Shown: in pieces, positions 1 through 8,900 of the stretch | Layout of the letters: each line of letters opens with the position of its first letter | Position numbering within the stretch: position 1 is the first letter of the stretch | From: a virus | Length of the DNA: 25,566 nt | IMG/VR virus record: IMGVR_UViG_3300042888_000681 | Location: 1 to 25,566 of that record | Direction: 5' to 3' (one strand) | The notes under the pieces: model-generated | Databases searched by the model: none | Seen by the model: only the letters and a program-made list of their open reading frames with translations | Told to the model about the DNA's origin: nothing | Translations under genes and position numbers: made by a program

Positions 1-667
1 GGAAACCTACTTGGTCTAATCGAATAGCATCAAAAGATGATTCAACTACATATACTGTACCAGATGATTTAATTCTGTGCAGGTTAAATAATATCTTGCC
101 TTTTGGAAGTCCTGGTGTATTTTTAAAGTCTTTTCCTTCAATTGTTCTTGCAACAAAGCCAAGACACATGCCGTCTGGTGAGTGCATTGGTATAGTTATT
201 GAATCTTGTTTTTCTGAATAACCAAGTGAAAACTTTGTAAACGAAGAACTATTAATTTTCCTATACTTTAAATAATTTTTAGGTTTTTCATCTGCAAGCA
301 GTTGGTTGTGCAAACGCTTTAAAATTAACTCATCGTATGGAGTAAACTCTGGTGGGGCAACTAATGCTTTATTAACTAACTTCTCAATGTCATGTTCTGT
401 TTCTTTACTTTTAATATAACGAACTGCCTCAAAGTATGTTCGTCCAGACATATGCATAATTAGTTCTTCTAGGTTTTTTGTTGTCTGGCAACCAAAACAA
501 AAGAATAGTCCACTATCTTTTGCAACTTCCCCAGCAGGTGTTCTGTTGTTATTGTGGTATGGACAAAAGATTATAAAGTCGTTGCCAAACTCTGCCTCAA
601 TGTCAACTCCAGAACCAACAAGAACACGCTTGATCTGTTCTTGTGTGTATATGTTACTTGTCTTCAT
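1..667 (-). CDS. DnaG-like DNA primase, N-terminal part (runs off the left edge)
   Basis: This is the N-terminal 222 codons of a bacterial/phage-type primase that would make RNA primers at the replication fork with the DnaB-like helicase encoded just upstream. A CHC2 zinc-binding motif is visible as Cys35-x2-His38 followed by Cys57-x2-Cys60 (FCPYH and FCFGC). Near the left edge the stretch VYVVESSFDAIRL matches the first TOPRIM motif, with the Glu that acts in catalysis in that family. The rest of the TOPRIM and any C-terminal domain lie outside the window. I chose the ATG at 667 because the frame is open from there and it overlaps the helicase 3' end by 14 bp, which suggests translational coupling. 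The Shine-Dalgarno signal is weak (AGG about 10 nt upstream). Family assignment is firm; the full length is unknown. Confidence 0.9.
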   Translation of the reverse strand, partial: MKTSNIYTQEQIKRVLVGSGVDIEAEFGNDFIIFCPYHNNNRTPAGEVAKDSGLFFCFGCQTTKNLEELIMHMSGRTYFEAVRYIKSKETEHDIEKLVNKALVAPPEFTPYDELILKRLHNQLLADEKPKNYLKYRKINSSSFTKFSLGYSEKQDSITIPMHSPDGMCLGFVARTIEGKDFKNTPGLPKGKILFNLHRIKSSGTVYVVESSFDAIRLDQVGF

Positions 668-1874
668 AGTCTTTATACCTGTAGTATCCCTTGTCAAAAT
701 CTACCTGAACTAAGAAGTCACCCATAAAACCATTACGATTCTTGCGGAATACACATTCAATAATATCACTATTAGTTGCACGACCAAGTGCCATAACCCA
801 GTCAGCATCATAAGCAATCTGTCTAGACCAAGCAGTTTGTCCAAGTGTAGGAGGACTTGATAGATCCTTTACATCGTCTGGTGTAGCAGATGAGATAGCA
901 ATGATAGGTACTTCTTCACCAATAGACATTAGTTTAAGTTCTCTTGAAAGGTTCTTCATTCGTACCGTTTCAGAATCAGCCTTCTGGTTTGGAGACATAA
1001 GTTGAAGATAGTCAACCACCACAAAGTCTGGACGGTACTGATCAATCTTTCCACGAATAACAGAAGGAGTTACTTCTCCACCACTATCATTTGAAATAAT
1101 GTGAAACTCTGGGCGACCTTCAACTTTGTTGTGGTGCCATTTCTTTAACATATCAATTTCTACTTCGCCATTAGATAACTTTCGGTGTGACCAAAGACCT
1201 TCACCCATAATAGCAAAAATACGATTACGAACTTCTGTCTCAGACATTTCAAGAGAAATAATAAGTGGTGACTTACCTTGCTTCCAAGCCTGCACTGCAA
1301 AGTATAAAGCCATCCATGACTTACCAATTCCTGGGTAGGCAAGAAATACACCCAACTGTCCTGGCATGATTCCAGATGGAAGATAGTTATCAAACCCTGG
1401 AAGGTTTGTCTTAATTCCTATTTGTCCAGTTTCTTTTTGCTTCTGAACCATTTCGTAGTACGCAACTGCTGAGTCAAGATCTGTTGCATCAATATCACGA
1501 ATTGCAGAAGTGTTCTTTTTTAATTCTGATGTTTTTGTAATTAGGTGTTCAAGGGCTTCTCCACCGTTACCGCTTTGTACTTCTCCTGCAGCATTGCGTA
1601 AAATATCTTTTAGACTATCGTTAAGATATTCAGTTTGTAGTTCTGCTAGGTGATGCTTTGTTGCTCCAATGCCTGGTACTGGCTCAAAGTCTCTAAACTT
1701 TTCTGTAACTAAATCTGCTGGAGGAAGGCATTGATTGTTTTCAGAGTATAAACGAATAAAGTTCCATACATCATTATGTGTTCTTAGTAATGTTTCAACA
1801 TTTGCTTGAAGCAATACGTGAATCTGTTTATCTTGTAATACTGCAGAAATTAACTTTGCCTCTGTGTTATTCAC
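654..1874 (-). CDS. dnaB: DnaB-family replicative DNA helicase
   Basis: This 406-residue protein is a RecA-fold hexameric helicase that unwinds DNA at the phage replication fork. Residues 1-120 look like the helical DnaB N-terminal domain. The ATPase core follows, with Walker A at about 179-186 (AYPGIGKS), a SLEMS motif with the candidate catalytic Glu209, Walker B ending at Asp288 (FVVVDYLQLM), and a C-terminal FRKNRNG segment typical of the DnaB arginine-finger region. The length is slightly short of bacterial DnaB (about 450-470) but normal for phages. The start is a GTG at 1874, overlapping the previous gene by 8 bp and preceded by AAGGAG 7 nt upstream. It sits directly before the primase gene, the usual helicase-primase pairing. 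Confidence 0.94.
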   Translation of the reverse strand: MNNTEAKLISAVLQDKQIHVLLQANVETLLRTHNDVWNFIRLYSENNQCLPPADLVTEKFRDFEPVPGIGATKHHLAELQTEYLNDSLKDILRNAAGEVQSGNGGEALEHLITKTSELKKNTSAIRDIDATDLDSAVAYYEMVQKQKETGQIGIKTNLPGFDNYLPSGIMPGQLGVFLAYPGIGKSWMALYFAVQAWKQGKSPLIISLEMSETEVRNRIFAIMGEGLWSHRKLSNGEVEIDMLKKWHHNKVEGRPEFHIISNDSGGEVTPSVIRGKIDQYRPDFVVVDYLQLMSPNQKADSETVRMKNLSRELKLMSIGEEVPIIAISSATPDDVKDLSSPPTLGQTAWSRQIAYDADWVMALGRATNSDIIECVFRKNRNGFMGDFLVQVDFDKGYYRYKDYEDK

Positions 1875-2175
1875 TTAACCACTCCTTTGCTAATTTCCTA
1901 CGTTCTTCACGTTCTTTTTTATCTTGTTCTACTTCTGCTTTTCCGTTAATAATTTTTTCTGCATTGTATGCAAAGTAGTTCCATGATGGATCCTGTGCAA
2001 TACTAAAGTAGTACTCAAGAATATCATAGCACTGACTAATACCATATGACTCTACAAGGGCATCAGCAGCCCACTGCTCAACGTTTAGATTAATATTAGA
2101 CTTCTGCTCATACCGTTGCAAGTAAAACTTGTTAAACCTACTGAGCAAAGCCATTCGGTCTTTGCGATCAGCCAT
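1867..2175 (-). CDS. Small protein upstream of the helicase; possible helicase loader
   Basis: This 102-residue, largely helical, charged protein has a conserved-looking central segment (NLNVEQWAADALVESYG) and a Lys/Glu/Arg-rich C-terminal helix. I recognise no enzymatic motif and no Walker A. It starts with a TAATG junction (one shared base) after the preceding gene and overlaps the helicase start by 8 bp, so it is translated with the helicase. A small helical protein immediately before a phage DnaB-like gene is often a helicase loader or accessory factor. That role is inferred from position only. It could equally be an unrelated replication accessory protein. Confidence 0.8.
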   Translation of the reverse strand: MADRKDRMALLSRFNKFYLQRYEQKSNINLNVEQWAADALVESYGISQCYDILEYYFSIAQDPSWNYFAYNAEKIINGKAEVEQDKKEREERRKLAKEWLSE

Positions 2176-2381
2176 TATTCTGAGATTTCAGATTTTGCTT
2201 CTTGAATCTTCTCTGTAAGTTTATCTTCTACAAACTTATAGACACGAGCAAAAGCCTCGTCTACATTTTCACCATCACGCTTTGAATCTACAATACCTAA
2301 ATCAAGGCGTAGTGATTGAAAATTTCCTAGATTAAGTGTATATCCAAGTGTTACAGATACCTTTGTATTATCGTTTTCCAT
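2175..2381 (-). CDS. Small hypothetical protein in the replication block
   Basis: The product is 68 residues from the ATG at 2381, which has GGGTGG just upstream. The frame also stays open to a TTG at 2396, giving 73 residues, but the ATG is preferred. The N-terminal half (VSVTLGYTLNLGNF) looks like alternating beta strand. The C-terminal half is an acidic/basic amphipathic helix (VDEAFARVYKFVEDKL). No known motif is recognised and no function can be given. The tight coupling (TAATG) to the next gene and the spacing to the helicase suggest a role in replication or recombination, such as a nucleic-acid accessory protein, but this is only context. Confidence 0.75.
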   Translation of the reverse strand: MENDNTKVSVTLGYTLNLGNFQSLRLDLGIVDSKRDGENVDEAFARVYKFVEDKLTEKIQEAKSEISE

Positions 2382-2399
2382 TATCCACCCATTCAATAA

Positions 2400-2942
2400 T
2401 TAAATAGACTCACTCCACACTGGAATAAATCGCCCATCTTCTGTCTTCGTATATGTAAGTATACCGTCTCCCATTCGCCTTGTCAACTCTTGGCTTGTAG
2501 GAGTCATGTTGTTTGTTATTAATTTATCTTTTCTTGGTTGTCCAATATGTATAGTTGCCAGTATAGCACAAATCTCTCTAACGTGATCTTCTGAATAATA
2601 TGCTCTTATTTGAAACCCTGTTTTTCCATCAATGCTTGATCCAACTGGTGGAGGAATAACTCCTCGTTTTATTAATCTTGGCATATATTTTCTATGACGA
2701 TTAACTAACTTAGCAGTCTCTGCAATTGTATATGCTCTTTTTCTATTTCTTCTAAAATCAGAACGTAGACAAGTTTCTAGTCTATCTTTGTTAATATTAT
2801 AAACAGTTACCATTCCTGTTGATCTAGAACTATGGTGAAGTCTTACTAAGTCTCCATTGAGAAACCATATTTTTTTACCGCCAGAAATTACAGGTTCGCT
2901 ATTATATGCTTCGCTCTGAATTTTTCCTTTTGCAGTAACCAT
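2400..2942 (-). CDS. Helix-turn-helix (MerR/excisionase-like) DNA-binding protein
   Basis: This 180-residue basic protein carries a probable winged helix-turn-helix at residues 71-130. The segment YTIAETAKLVNRHRKYMPRLI, interrupted at its end by KRGVIPPP, has the shape of a MerR/excisionase recognition unit (choose module, bind, then a proline-containing wing). It is followed by RAYYSEDHVREIC, typical of the wing and following helix. The N-terminal 60 residues are probably beta-rich and unassigned. I chose the ATG at 2942 because GGAGGG lies 3 nt upstream. An upstream in-frame start at 3002 has no such signal and would lie deep in the zinc-ribbon gene. The gene overlaps that gene by 55 bp. 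It stands at the boundary between virion and replication genes, a plausible place for a transcription regulator; its target is unknown. Confidence 0.8.
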   Translation of the reverse strand: MVTAKGKIQSEAYNSEPVISGGKKIWFLNGDLVRLHHSSRSTGMVTVYNINKDRLETCLRSDFRRNRKRAYTIAETAKLVNRHRKYMPRLIKRGVIPPPVGSSIDGKTGFQIRAYYSEDHVREICAILATIHIGQPRKDKLITNNMTPTSQELTRRMGDGILTYTKTEDGRFIPVWSESI

Positions 2943-3076
2943 TTTCCCTCCACAGATTCGGTAGGTGGATGATAAAATTTTCTGTTTCCACACTTTACAC
3001 AATATGTTTCTAGGTGGTCTATGTTTGAATGTATTCTATCAACAAGCATTTTTCCTTCGCATCTTTTACATTTCAT
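2888..3076 (-). CDS. Small zinc-ribbon protein
   Basis: The 62-residue product has two CxxC knuckles, Cys3-x2-Cys6 and Cys26-x2-Cys29, in the stretches MKCKRCEGK and YCVKCGNRKF, consistent with a single zinc ribbon. The rest is basic and has no further motif. I chose the ATG at 3076, 1 nt after the stop of the preceding tail gene (TAGTATG). The frame extends further upstream, but that part lies inside the lectin-like gene and would put extra residues before the first CxxC. There is no clear Shine-Dalgarno, so reinitiation after the upstream stop is likely. Short zinc-ribbon proteins of this kind occur in many phages and may bind nucleic acid or a host polymerase component. The role here is unknown. 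Confidence 0.72.
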   Translation of the reverse strand: MKCKRCEGKMLVDRIHSNIDHLETYCVKCGNRKFYHPPTESVEGKWLLQKEKFRAKHIIANL

Positions 3077-3077
3077 A

Positions 3078-3518
3078 CTAGTTTGGTACACCAATTGCAA
3101 TAATGTTTACCCCTACAGATGCCGTTCCAGATGTTCCATATTTTACAATAAAACTTACATCTGATGCAGATATTTTTGATATCACCACTGAGGTATTTGT
3201 TCCTGCACTTGTTCCACTTGTATTAACAATAGATGCCGTAACAATTGGAGGAAATTTAAAATTAGAATATGAAACTGAATATTCTTTTTCTTGACCCGCT
3301 GTTACTATTTCAGCATCTGCAATTCTTTTAAATTTTGCAACAAATTTAGTTTCTGAAGTTTTTAAACTTTTCTTATCTGCTCCCACAACATCAACATCTG
3401 TGTAGTTATATGTTGCATCAGAAATTGAGGTAGATAAATCATTAACAGCCTCAACTAACTGATAGATATAAGTTACATCAAGAGGTTGACCTCTTTCTGG
3501 TAGTGGTACTTTTGCCAT
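3078..3518 (-). CDS. Lectin-like minor tail protein
   Basis: This 146-residue protein begins with a short helical stretch (PLDVTYIYQLVEAVNDL), suited to trimerisation or attachment. A beta-rich domain from about residue 50 follows, with an F-x-FPPIVTASI segment and a hydrophobic C-terminal strand ending in GVNIIAIGVPN. The beta domain resembles H-type-lectin-like sandwiches found at phage tail tips, where it would bind host surface glycans. This is a fold-level guess, not a motif match. AGGAGG lies 5-6 nt before the ATG at 3518. It is the last virion-type gene before the regulatory and replication block and has its own candidate extended -10 promoter 17 bp upstream. Confidence 0.78.
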   Translation of the reverse strand: MAKVPLPERGQPLDVTYIYQLVEAVNDLSTSISDATYNYTDVDVVGADKKSLKTSETKFVAKFKRIADAEIVTAGQEKEYSVSYSNFKFPPIVTASIVNTSGTSAGTNTSVVISKISASDVSFIVKYGTSGTASVGVNIIAIGVPN

Positions 3519-3534
3519 GTTTTCCTCCTAATTA

Positions 3535-3543
3535 ATTATACCA
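3535..3543 (-). promoter_or_regulatory. Candidate extended -10 promoter before the lectin-like gene
   Basis: On the minus strand the sequence reads TGGTATAAT, a perfect TGn extended -10, followed by TAATTAGGAGG and the ATG at 3518. It overlaps the stop codon of the upstream gene. No -35 hexamer is seen; instead a perfect inverted repeat (3546-3562) occupies the position just upstream. It is one of four exact TGnTATAAT sequences I found on this strand. Confidence 0.45.
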
Positions 3544-3961
3544 AAGACTCTGTTCCAGAGTCAAAGATATTGAGTGCTGCTTTAATTGCTTTTTTAGATG
3601 ATACTAACTGAACTTTTACTCGCACTGTTGTTGATCCTTCATTTAAAAACGAATATGAGTGAACGGCTGAGGTTCCATGCCAATAAAATGGATCCCCATC
3701 AAAACTTACAAATATATCATAGGATGGGTGTTTATTTTGATCTCCCCAAACTGCTGTAATTATTGTCTGAGTTATTGAAAGTGCTCCACTAGTTTCAGAA
3801 ATAGAAATTCCATCTGTATTATATACAGGAGACCAGTGTGATGTTCTGTTTTTGTCTTCAGAGATAATCCTATATCTAAGGTTGTATCCAAGAGTGTCGC
3901 TATTTATTGGAGGCAAAGATGATTTAGGGATTCTAACCTTTTTTATATTTGCATCAGGCAT
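3536..3961 (-). CDS. Minor tail protein with a fibronectin-III-like domain
   Basis: This 141-residue protein is built mostly of alternating strands. The middle part (LRYRIISEDKNRTSHWSPVY, then a strand-rich region including SYDIFVSFDGDPFYW) has the tryptophan and tyrosine spacing of a fibronectin type III or similar immunoglobulin-like sandwich. Such domains are common decorations of siphovirus tail tips and bind surface carbohydrate weakly. No catalytic residues are seen. The ATG at 3961 shares one base with the stop of the upstream gene (TAATG), so it is translated in the same unit as the larger minor tail protein before it. The fold is inferred from pattern only. Confidence 0.8.
   Translation of the reverse strand: MPDANIKKVRIPKSSLPPINSDTLGYNLRYRIISEDKNRTSHWSPVYNTDGISISETSGALSITQTIITAVWGDQNKHPSYDIFVSFDGDPFYWHGTSAVHSYSFLNEGSTTVRVKVQLVSSKKAIKAALNIFDSGTESLV
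3546..3562 (-). terminator. Perfect 7-bp inverted repeat: terminator or operator
   Basis: GACTCTG and CAGAGTC form a 7-bp perfect stem with a 3-nt loop inside the last codons of the upstream tail gene. On the minus strand it is followed by TTTGGTATAATTAATT, moderately U-rich, so it could be a weak intrinsic terminator. Because it lies 5 bp upstream of a TATAAT box it could instead be a dyad bound by a regulator of that promoter. The sequence does not decide between these. Confidence 0.4.
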
Positions 3962-5115
3962 TAGGTTACACCTATAGAAAATCTAAACTCAATATAATTA
4001 TTTGTATTTGGAGATTTAATAATTGTTGTTTCATCTGAATTTTTAATTACAGAGTATCCCGTTAGTCCATATAAAGGATTTACGGTTGAAATATTTTCTA
4101 GTCTCATAGCATCTAATGCAATGTAATAATCAGATGATGGTAGAGGTCCTCCACTTACTCCAGTATCAAGAACGCATGCATAAATCTTAACAACAGTTAC
4201 TGCGTCCCAAGTAAAATCTTGACTAGTATAAAGTTCTTGGAGTTGTTTTGAAACTATAAAATATCTATTTGTTGCAAAGTCATATCCATCTACACCATCT
4301 TCAATATCAACCTCAAACCTTGCATAAGTTGTTGGTGACGAACTATCGGTTCCTGCAAAATCTACCAAGATTCTAATTGTATCTGGAAGAGCAACAGAGT
4401 CTCCATCTTTATTTACTAAAGAAAATGCAAGCCTTAGTTCATCTGTTGGTGAATTTTCTGTAAAATCAACATTTGGTCCTGTTAAATGTATATGGTTTGA
4501 TCCATCTTCAACAACTATATGATCAACCCCTCCAGAGCCTCCACCATCTAAAGTTAGGTCTGAATCGTCTCCTTGAATTAAAATTGTATTATTTAAAAAT
4601 CTTGCTCGTTCATATCTTTCAAGTCGACTTGTTTTATAGAATATTGCGTTATCTGCATTTGTTTGAAAAACATTATTATGTGCTATAACATTGTCATCTA
4701 AGGGATCATCAAGCGGAGAAGAAACTGTCTCTATGGCTACTGCAGCACTTGTCGTGTGATACACCCAGGACTCTCCCTGAGCAAAAGAAAATACTGTTTT
4801 GCTATCGTAGGCTCCAGCAGATGGGTTTGAGCCTGCAGAGTATAGGCCTACTTCTGTAATTTCATACCTTTCTTCTGTTGGTAGTTCTGCTGTTAGGACT
4901 ATCTTATCAATACCGTTTTCATTTATAAAGCCTCTAGAAGAAATAGGTACTCTAAACATCTCAAAGTCTAAATTTTCTTTTGTTGCAAAGTTATCTGACA
5001 CATCCTCGGTTTGTAGAGGTTTTGGACCACATCCAACAGCCAAGTATGAAGCATATGCTGGTGCTTGACCAAGCATATATTTTCCGATAATGCTTTTACC
5101 TTTATTAGTTATCAT
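3961..5115 (-). CDS. Minor tail protein / putative receptor-binding tail-tip protein
   Basis: This protein has 384 residues. The N-terminal 120 or so (ITNKGKSIIGKYMLGQAPAY, then YEITEVGLYSAG) resemble the attachment domains that anchor tail-fibre-like proteins to the tail tip. A glycine-rich hinge, LDGGGSGG at about residue 190, leads into a strand-rich C-terminal domain of about 180 residues with aromatic and acidic loops. That arrangement would suit carbohydrate or receptor binding. The ATG overlaps the stop of the upstream gene by 4 bp (ATGA). No depolymerase motif is recognised. Its position after the tail hub and before two small beta-rich genes supports a tail-tip adsorption role. That role is inference. 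Confidence 0.82.
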   Translation of the reverse strand: MITNKGKSIIGKYMLGQAPAYASYLAVGCGPKPLQTEDVSDNFATKENLDFEMFRVPISSRGFINENGIDKIVLTAELPTEERYEITEVGLYSAGSNPSAGAYDSKTVFSFAQGESWVYHTTSAAVAIETVSSPLDDPLDDNVIAHNNVFQTNADNAIFYKTSRLERYERARFLNNTILIQGDDSDLTLDGGGSGGVDHIVVEDGSNHIHLTGPNVDFTENSPTDELRLAFSLVNKDGDSVALPDTIRILVDFAGTDSSSPTTYARFEVDIEDGVDGYDFATNRYFIVSKQLQELYTSQDFTWDAVTVVKIYACVLDTGVSGGPLPSSDYYIALDAMRLENISTVNPLYGLTGYSVIKNSDETTIIKSPNTNNYIEFRFSIGVT

Positions 5116-5945
5116 GATGCAGTTTCTCCAAAGTTTATATCATATATTGTACCATTTATAGAAATTTCAGATTCTACTTGTTCATCATTATTCATATTAA
5201 CAGTTTCAATTATTAGGTCTCCAGTTGCTGCCTCAACATATACGTTTATTCCATCTTCTCCACTGCCCTCTTCTGGCACCTTTTCATCAAATTTTATAGA
5301 AAAATTAGCAAAATATTTATCTGAGGTTTTTTGTAATGAAAAAAGGTTGTTGGGATTATATATTTGTTGAATTAGCCCTAGGTTTTTAATTGGAGAATAA
5401 GAAATTTTTTGTCCATTAATAATGTCATTTCTAGAGATACTCAACAGTTCATGTCCACCAATATCTTCAAAGACAAGATCAATCATTATTTCTGGAGATA
5501 TAGAATCATCTTCAAACAAAACTGTATCAATTGGTGCTGTTTTCGCTGGATCAACCTTATTAACTGATACAGAGGCTCCTAAAGTAAAAGGAGTTGCAGA
5601 TAAATATGTTTTCTGCCCCGTAGTTGTTGTTTGTGATGATACAGAACTTGAAGTAGAGGATTTTGGAGTAATTCGATTGCTGTCAACAGAATAACCATTT
5701 GGACTAACGACTGGCTTACCTTCTTTAAAATCAGTCAAAGCCTGCCCACTATCCCAATACGGATCCGTAACAGATATTGAGGCAAGAAGATTTTTTTGAT
5801 TTTGATCAAATCTTGCCTGTTCTGATGCTGGAACAATAGCACGGCCACCACCAGATCCAAACTCATTAAATGAATCTCTGTATTTCATTGCCTGAACTTT
5901 TTCGGCCCAGGTTAACACTTTACCTCCAGAATATGGATCAGACAT
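5112..5945 (-). CDS. Minor tail protein
   Basis: This 277-residue protein has three visible parts: a polar N-terminal region with a GSGGGR loop near residue 30, a Ser/Thr-rich low-complexity linker around residues 95-112 (SSTSSSVSSQTTTTG), and a strand-rich C-terminal domain with acidic loops (VFEDIGGHELL, then INVYVEAATGDLIIETV). I do not recognise a named family. The architecture suggests an anchor, a flexible spacer and a beta-sandwich head. GGAG sits 7 nt before the ATG at 5945. It follows a 34-bp gap after the large hub gene and is coupled by an ATGA overlap to the next tail-tip gene. A structural role in the tail tip is likely; a specific function is not. Confidence 0.8.
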   Translation of the reverse strand: MSDPYSGGKVLTWAEKVQAMKYRDSFNEFGSGGGRAIVPASEQARFDQNQKNLLASISVTDPYWDSGQALTDFKEGKPVVSPNGYSVDSNRITPKSSTSSSVSSQTTTTGQKTYLSATPFTLGASVSVNKVDPAKTAPIDTVLFEDDSISPEIMIDLVFEDIGGHELLSISRNDIINGQKISYSPIKNLGLIQQIYNPNNLFSLQKTSDKYFANFSIKFDEKVPEEGSGEDGINVYVEAATGDLIIETVNMNNDEQVESEISINGTIYDINFGETAS

Positions 5946-5979
5946 CTTGCATCTCCTTTTTATTTATATAAATCTTCAT

Positions 5980-8900
5980 TTAAACTTCGCTTAAATAAAT
6001 AGTCATTGATGGTCCTTCAATAGATCTTGAATATTCAATATTATAAATAACAAACCTTGAAGAATCAGAAGCAACTAAGTTAAGTCCAGAAGGGTCTTTA
6101 TAGTTTACAGTTACAATGTCTCCAAGTTGTAGTGTTGGTATGCTAAAAATGTTAATACCAATAGATTTTTTAGGTATCATAACTTTATTAATAATCCAAC
6201 TCATCATTGCTTCTGCATCATCCTGTGTTTGTATATATGTGCTGTCAATACTAAATTCATTTTTACCATAAGTAAGTCTACTTAGTTTAATTTCGTCATA
6301 CCTTGCTTTTTCAACTAACGGAGATAGAGTTAGTGTACTGCCTAACAACTCTGGATCGGAAAGATTGCTTCTTTTCTTAAAAAATTCATCTACCGTTAAT
6401 TCATGTGTTGTGTCTTGAGTAAAGGTAATTCCCTGGATTCTTAAAAAATTTCCTGTTGTTTCGTCTAGATTCAAAGCCTTGTCTGTTGAATTAAATATTA
6501 AAAACTCTGCACCATATGAGTCTGCATAAAATCCTGAAGTCGTATATCCTTTTATATTGTTAAACGTTGGTGATAATTTTGCATAAAGTGCAGGATATGC
6601 ACGATCATATTTAATATCAAAATAAGCACATTCACGCATGATAGATCCAAACTCTTCAAAATACATATTATATTTTGGTGGCTGTTGAGAACTTATTCCA
6701 GAAAGATAGGTTGACTGAACGATACCACTCATGGCATACTTTCTAAAAGATTCTGTTACATCAACAGACCTATCTCCAAACACATTACCAATTGTTTCGT
6801 TAACTGTAAAAACTGTATTTTGGCTATAATTCTCTGATAAAGCGTAAATATTTTCAAACATACACTTAGACGATCCACGCACAAATAAAGCCATGTTGTT
6901 ATAAGTTGGAAGTGGGTCTATATCATCAACAACTTTGATTAGTTGATTATTTATATAAAGATAAAACCTTCTAGTCTTACCAATATCCAGGTATTCAACT
7001 GACAGATCGTATACAGTTGAATTTTCTTCACCTGAGATTCTTTGCTGACCTGTAAATCTTCCGTCATCAACTAAAATCTTTGTAAGACCTCCCCAAAGTT
7101 TTATTGGGATAGCATTATTATTTGATGAGTCTTTTTTAATTTTATAAAAAACAACATTATTGATTGAAATTTCTGACTTGTTGTTTTCATCAAGTTTTAA
7201 ATATGAGTTTAAATTATCTTCTGTTAATGCAATAATTTCAAAATAATAACCATTATTAGTTTCTGGATTTAATAAAACAGCAAGCCCACCTGAGCCACCA
7301 CCAATATTAATGTTTCCACTGGGGTTATCTGCACTAGAATTATAATAAGTTGTGCTTCCTATTGGAGTCTGAGTTCTTAAATCATTGTTTTCAATCTTAC
7401 CTATAATTCTCATTCTTGTACCAAAATGTTTATAGGCATTATCTAATTGTTTATAAACGTAAGAAGTAAAGTTTAGTGGCTTTTCAGTTGTTTTAAATGA
7501 TGGTCCATTAAAAACTAAAGCAGAAGACTGTATTGTTCCAGATTTGGTTGAAGGTAAACTGTTAACGTCTGTTTCTGTTAAATAATTGGTTGACATAAAA
7601 TTTTTAATTATGCTATTTCTTGTTGATTGCCTTGCAACTGGATTGTTAACCCCAGCAGTTCCTAATACAGTTGCAGGCAAAGAAACGTCTTCATCTAATT
7701 GAGTAGTAAATAATAATTGAGATTGCATCTCTAGGCCACGAACATAATTGTTGTTTGACCAATAACTATTTATGCCAGCAAAATGAGGAACTATTGGGGT
7801 TCCAAATTGTCCACGACCATGATCTACAACTGGTCCGTTTTGAAGTCGTGTTATGCCATCAACAGTCTCGTAATATGGTGTTGAGTAAATTCTAATTATT
7901 CCTGTTGGATAGATCTTTCCATTAAAAGGAAGAGAGGCAAAATACTTTTGATATTCTTGATTGCTGCTAATAAAAACATTACCTACACCTGTAATGGAAA
8001 ATTCTGCAGCATCATACCTTATAACTTCTCCATTTGAATATAAGTATCCATTATATCTTGTAAGCCAGTAAATGTTTTCACCAAGATCTATTAAGTTATT
8101 TGTAAGTATATTTCCCACAACAACAGGAGCCGTACCTACTAGGTCTGAGTTTAATGGCATTGCTCCTAATACATAGTTTCCCTGCTTTGATGCTTGCTCA
8201 TTAATAGTTTTTGTTGATTCTGTACCAGCAACCTCCCATAGCAAAGATGGCTTGTAGATCCAACTTTTTTCTTTATCAACCATTGAAGACTGCCTTATAG
8301 ATCCATAAGATCTTTGAATATACCTAGCAGTATAATTAATCTTTCCATCATTGTAGATTTTTTTGTCTTGCGATGCAATAGAAATTATGTTAGGTAAATT
8401 TCCAGAAGTAGCGTTTTCTATAATTCCAGTATCTGATTGATTATTTGATCCAGAAATAACAAAATCAACTGGTCTCTGTGTAGCAGTTGGCATAAGGTAG
8501 TCTTTGCTCATGACAACAAAGTTATTGTATTCATCAAAAAACATTGCTGTCTGTGTTGATATTGCCAACTGATTTAAAACCTCTGCTACGTTTTGATCTG
8601 GTGCAATAAAGAAAAATGGAATTATGGGATCATTTTCTCCCTCAACACGCTTAAAGGTGTAATTACTAAATCCAACATAGTCTAGTAATAATGATATTCC
8701 ATAACTTAAAGAAGTTTGAGTTGTTAAAAGTCTTGGTGCTGGCATTGATTCTAAAAAGAAAAAGAAATCTCTTAACTCTAAAGAAAGTGTGGCAGCCGTT
8801 ACATCTGCTTGAGGCATTCCTTCTGAGTAAAGTGTTTTAATCGGAACCGAATATTCATCACCTTGAACATCAAAAATTGATTCATAAAAACTAAACTTAA

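Noticed and set aside
2943-3002. Upstream start giving the helix-turn-helix protein 20 extra residues
   Set aside because: The ATG at 2942 has a strong GGAGGG just upstream; the upstream start has none and would extend deep into the zinc-ribbon gene.
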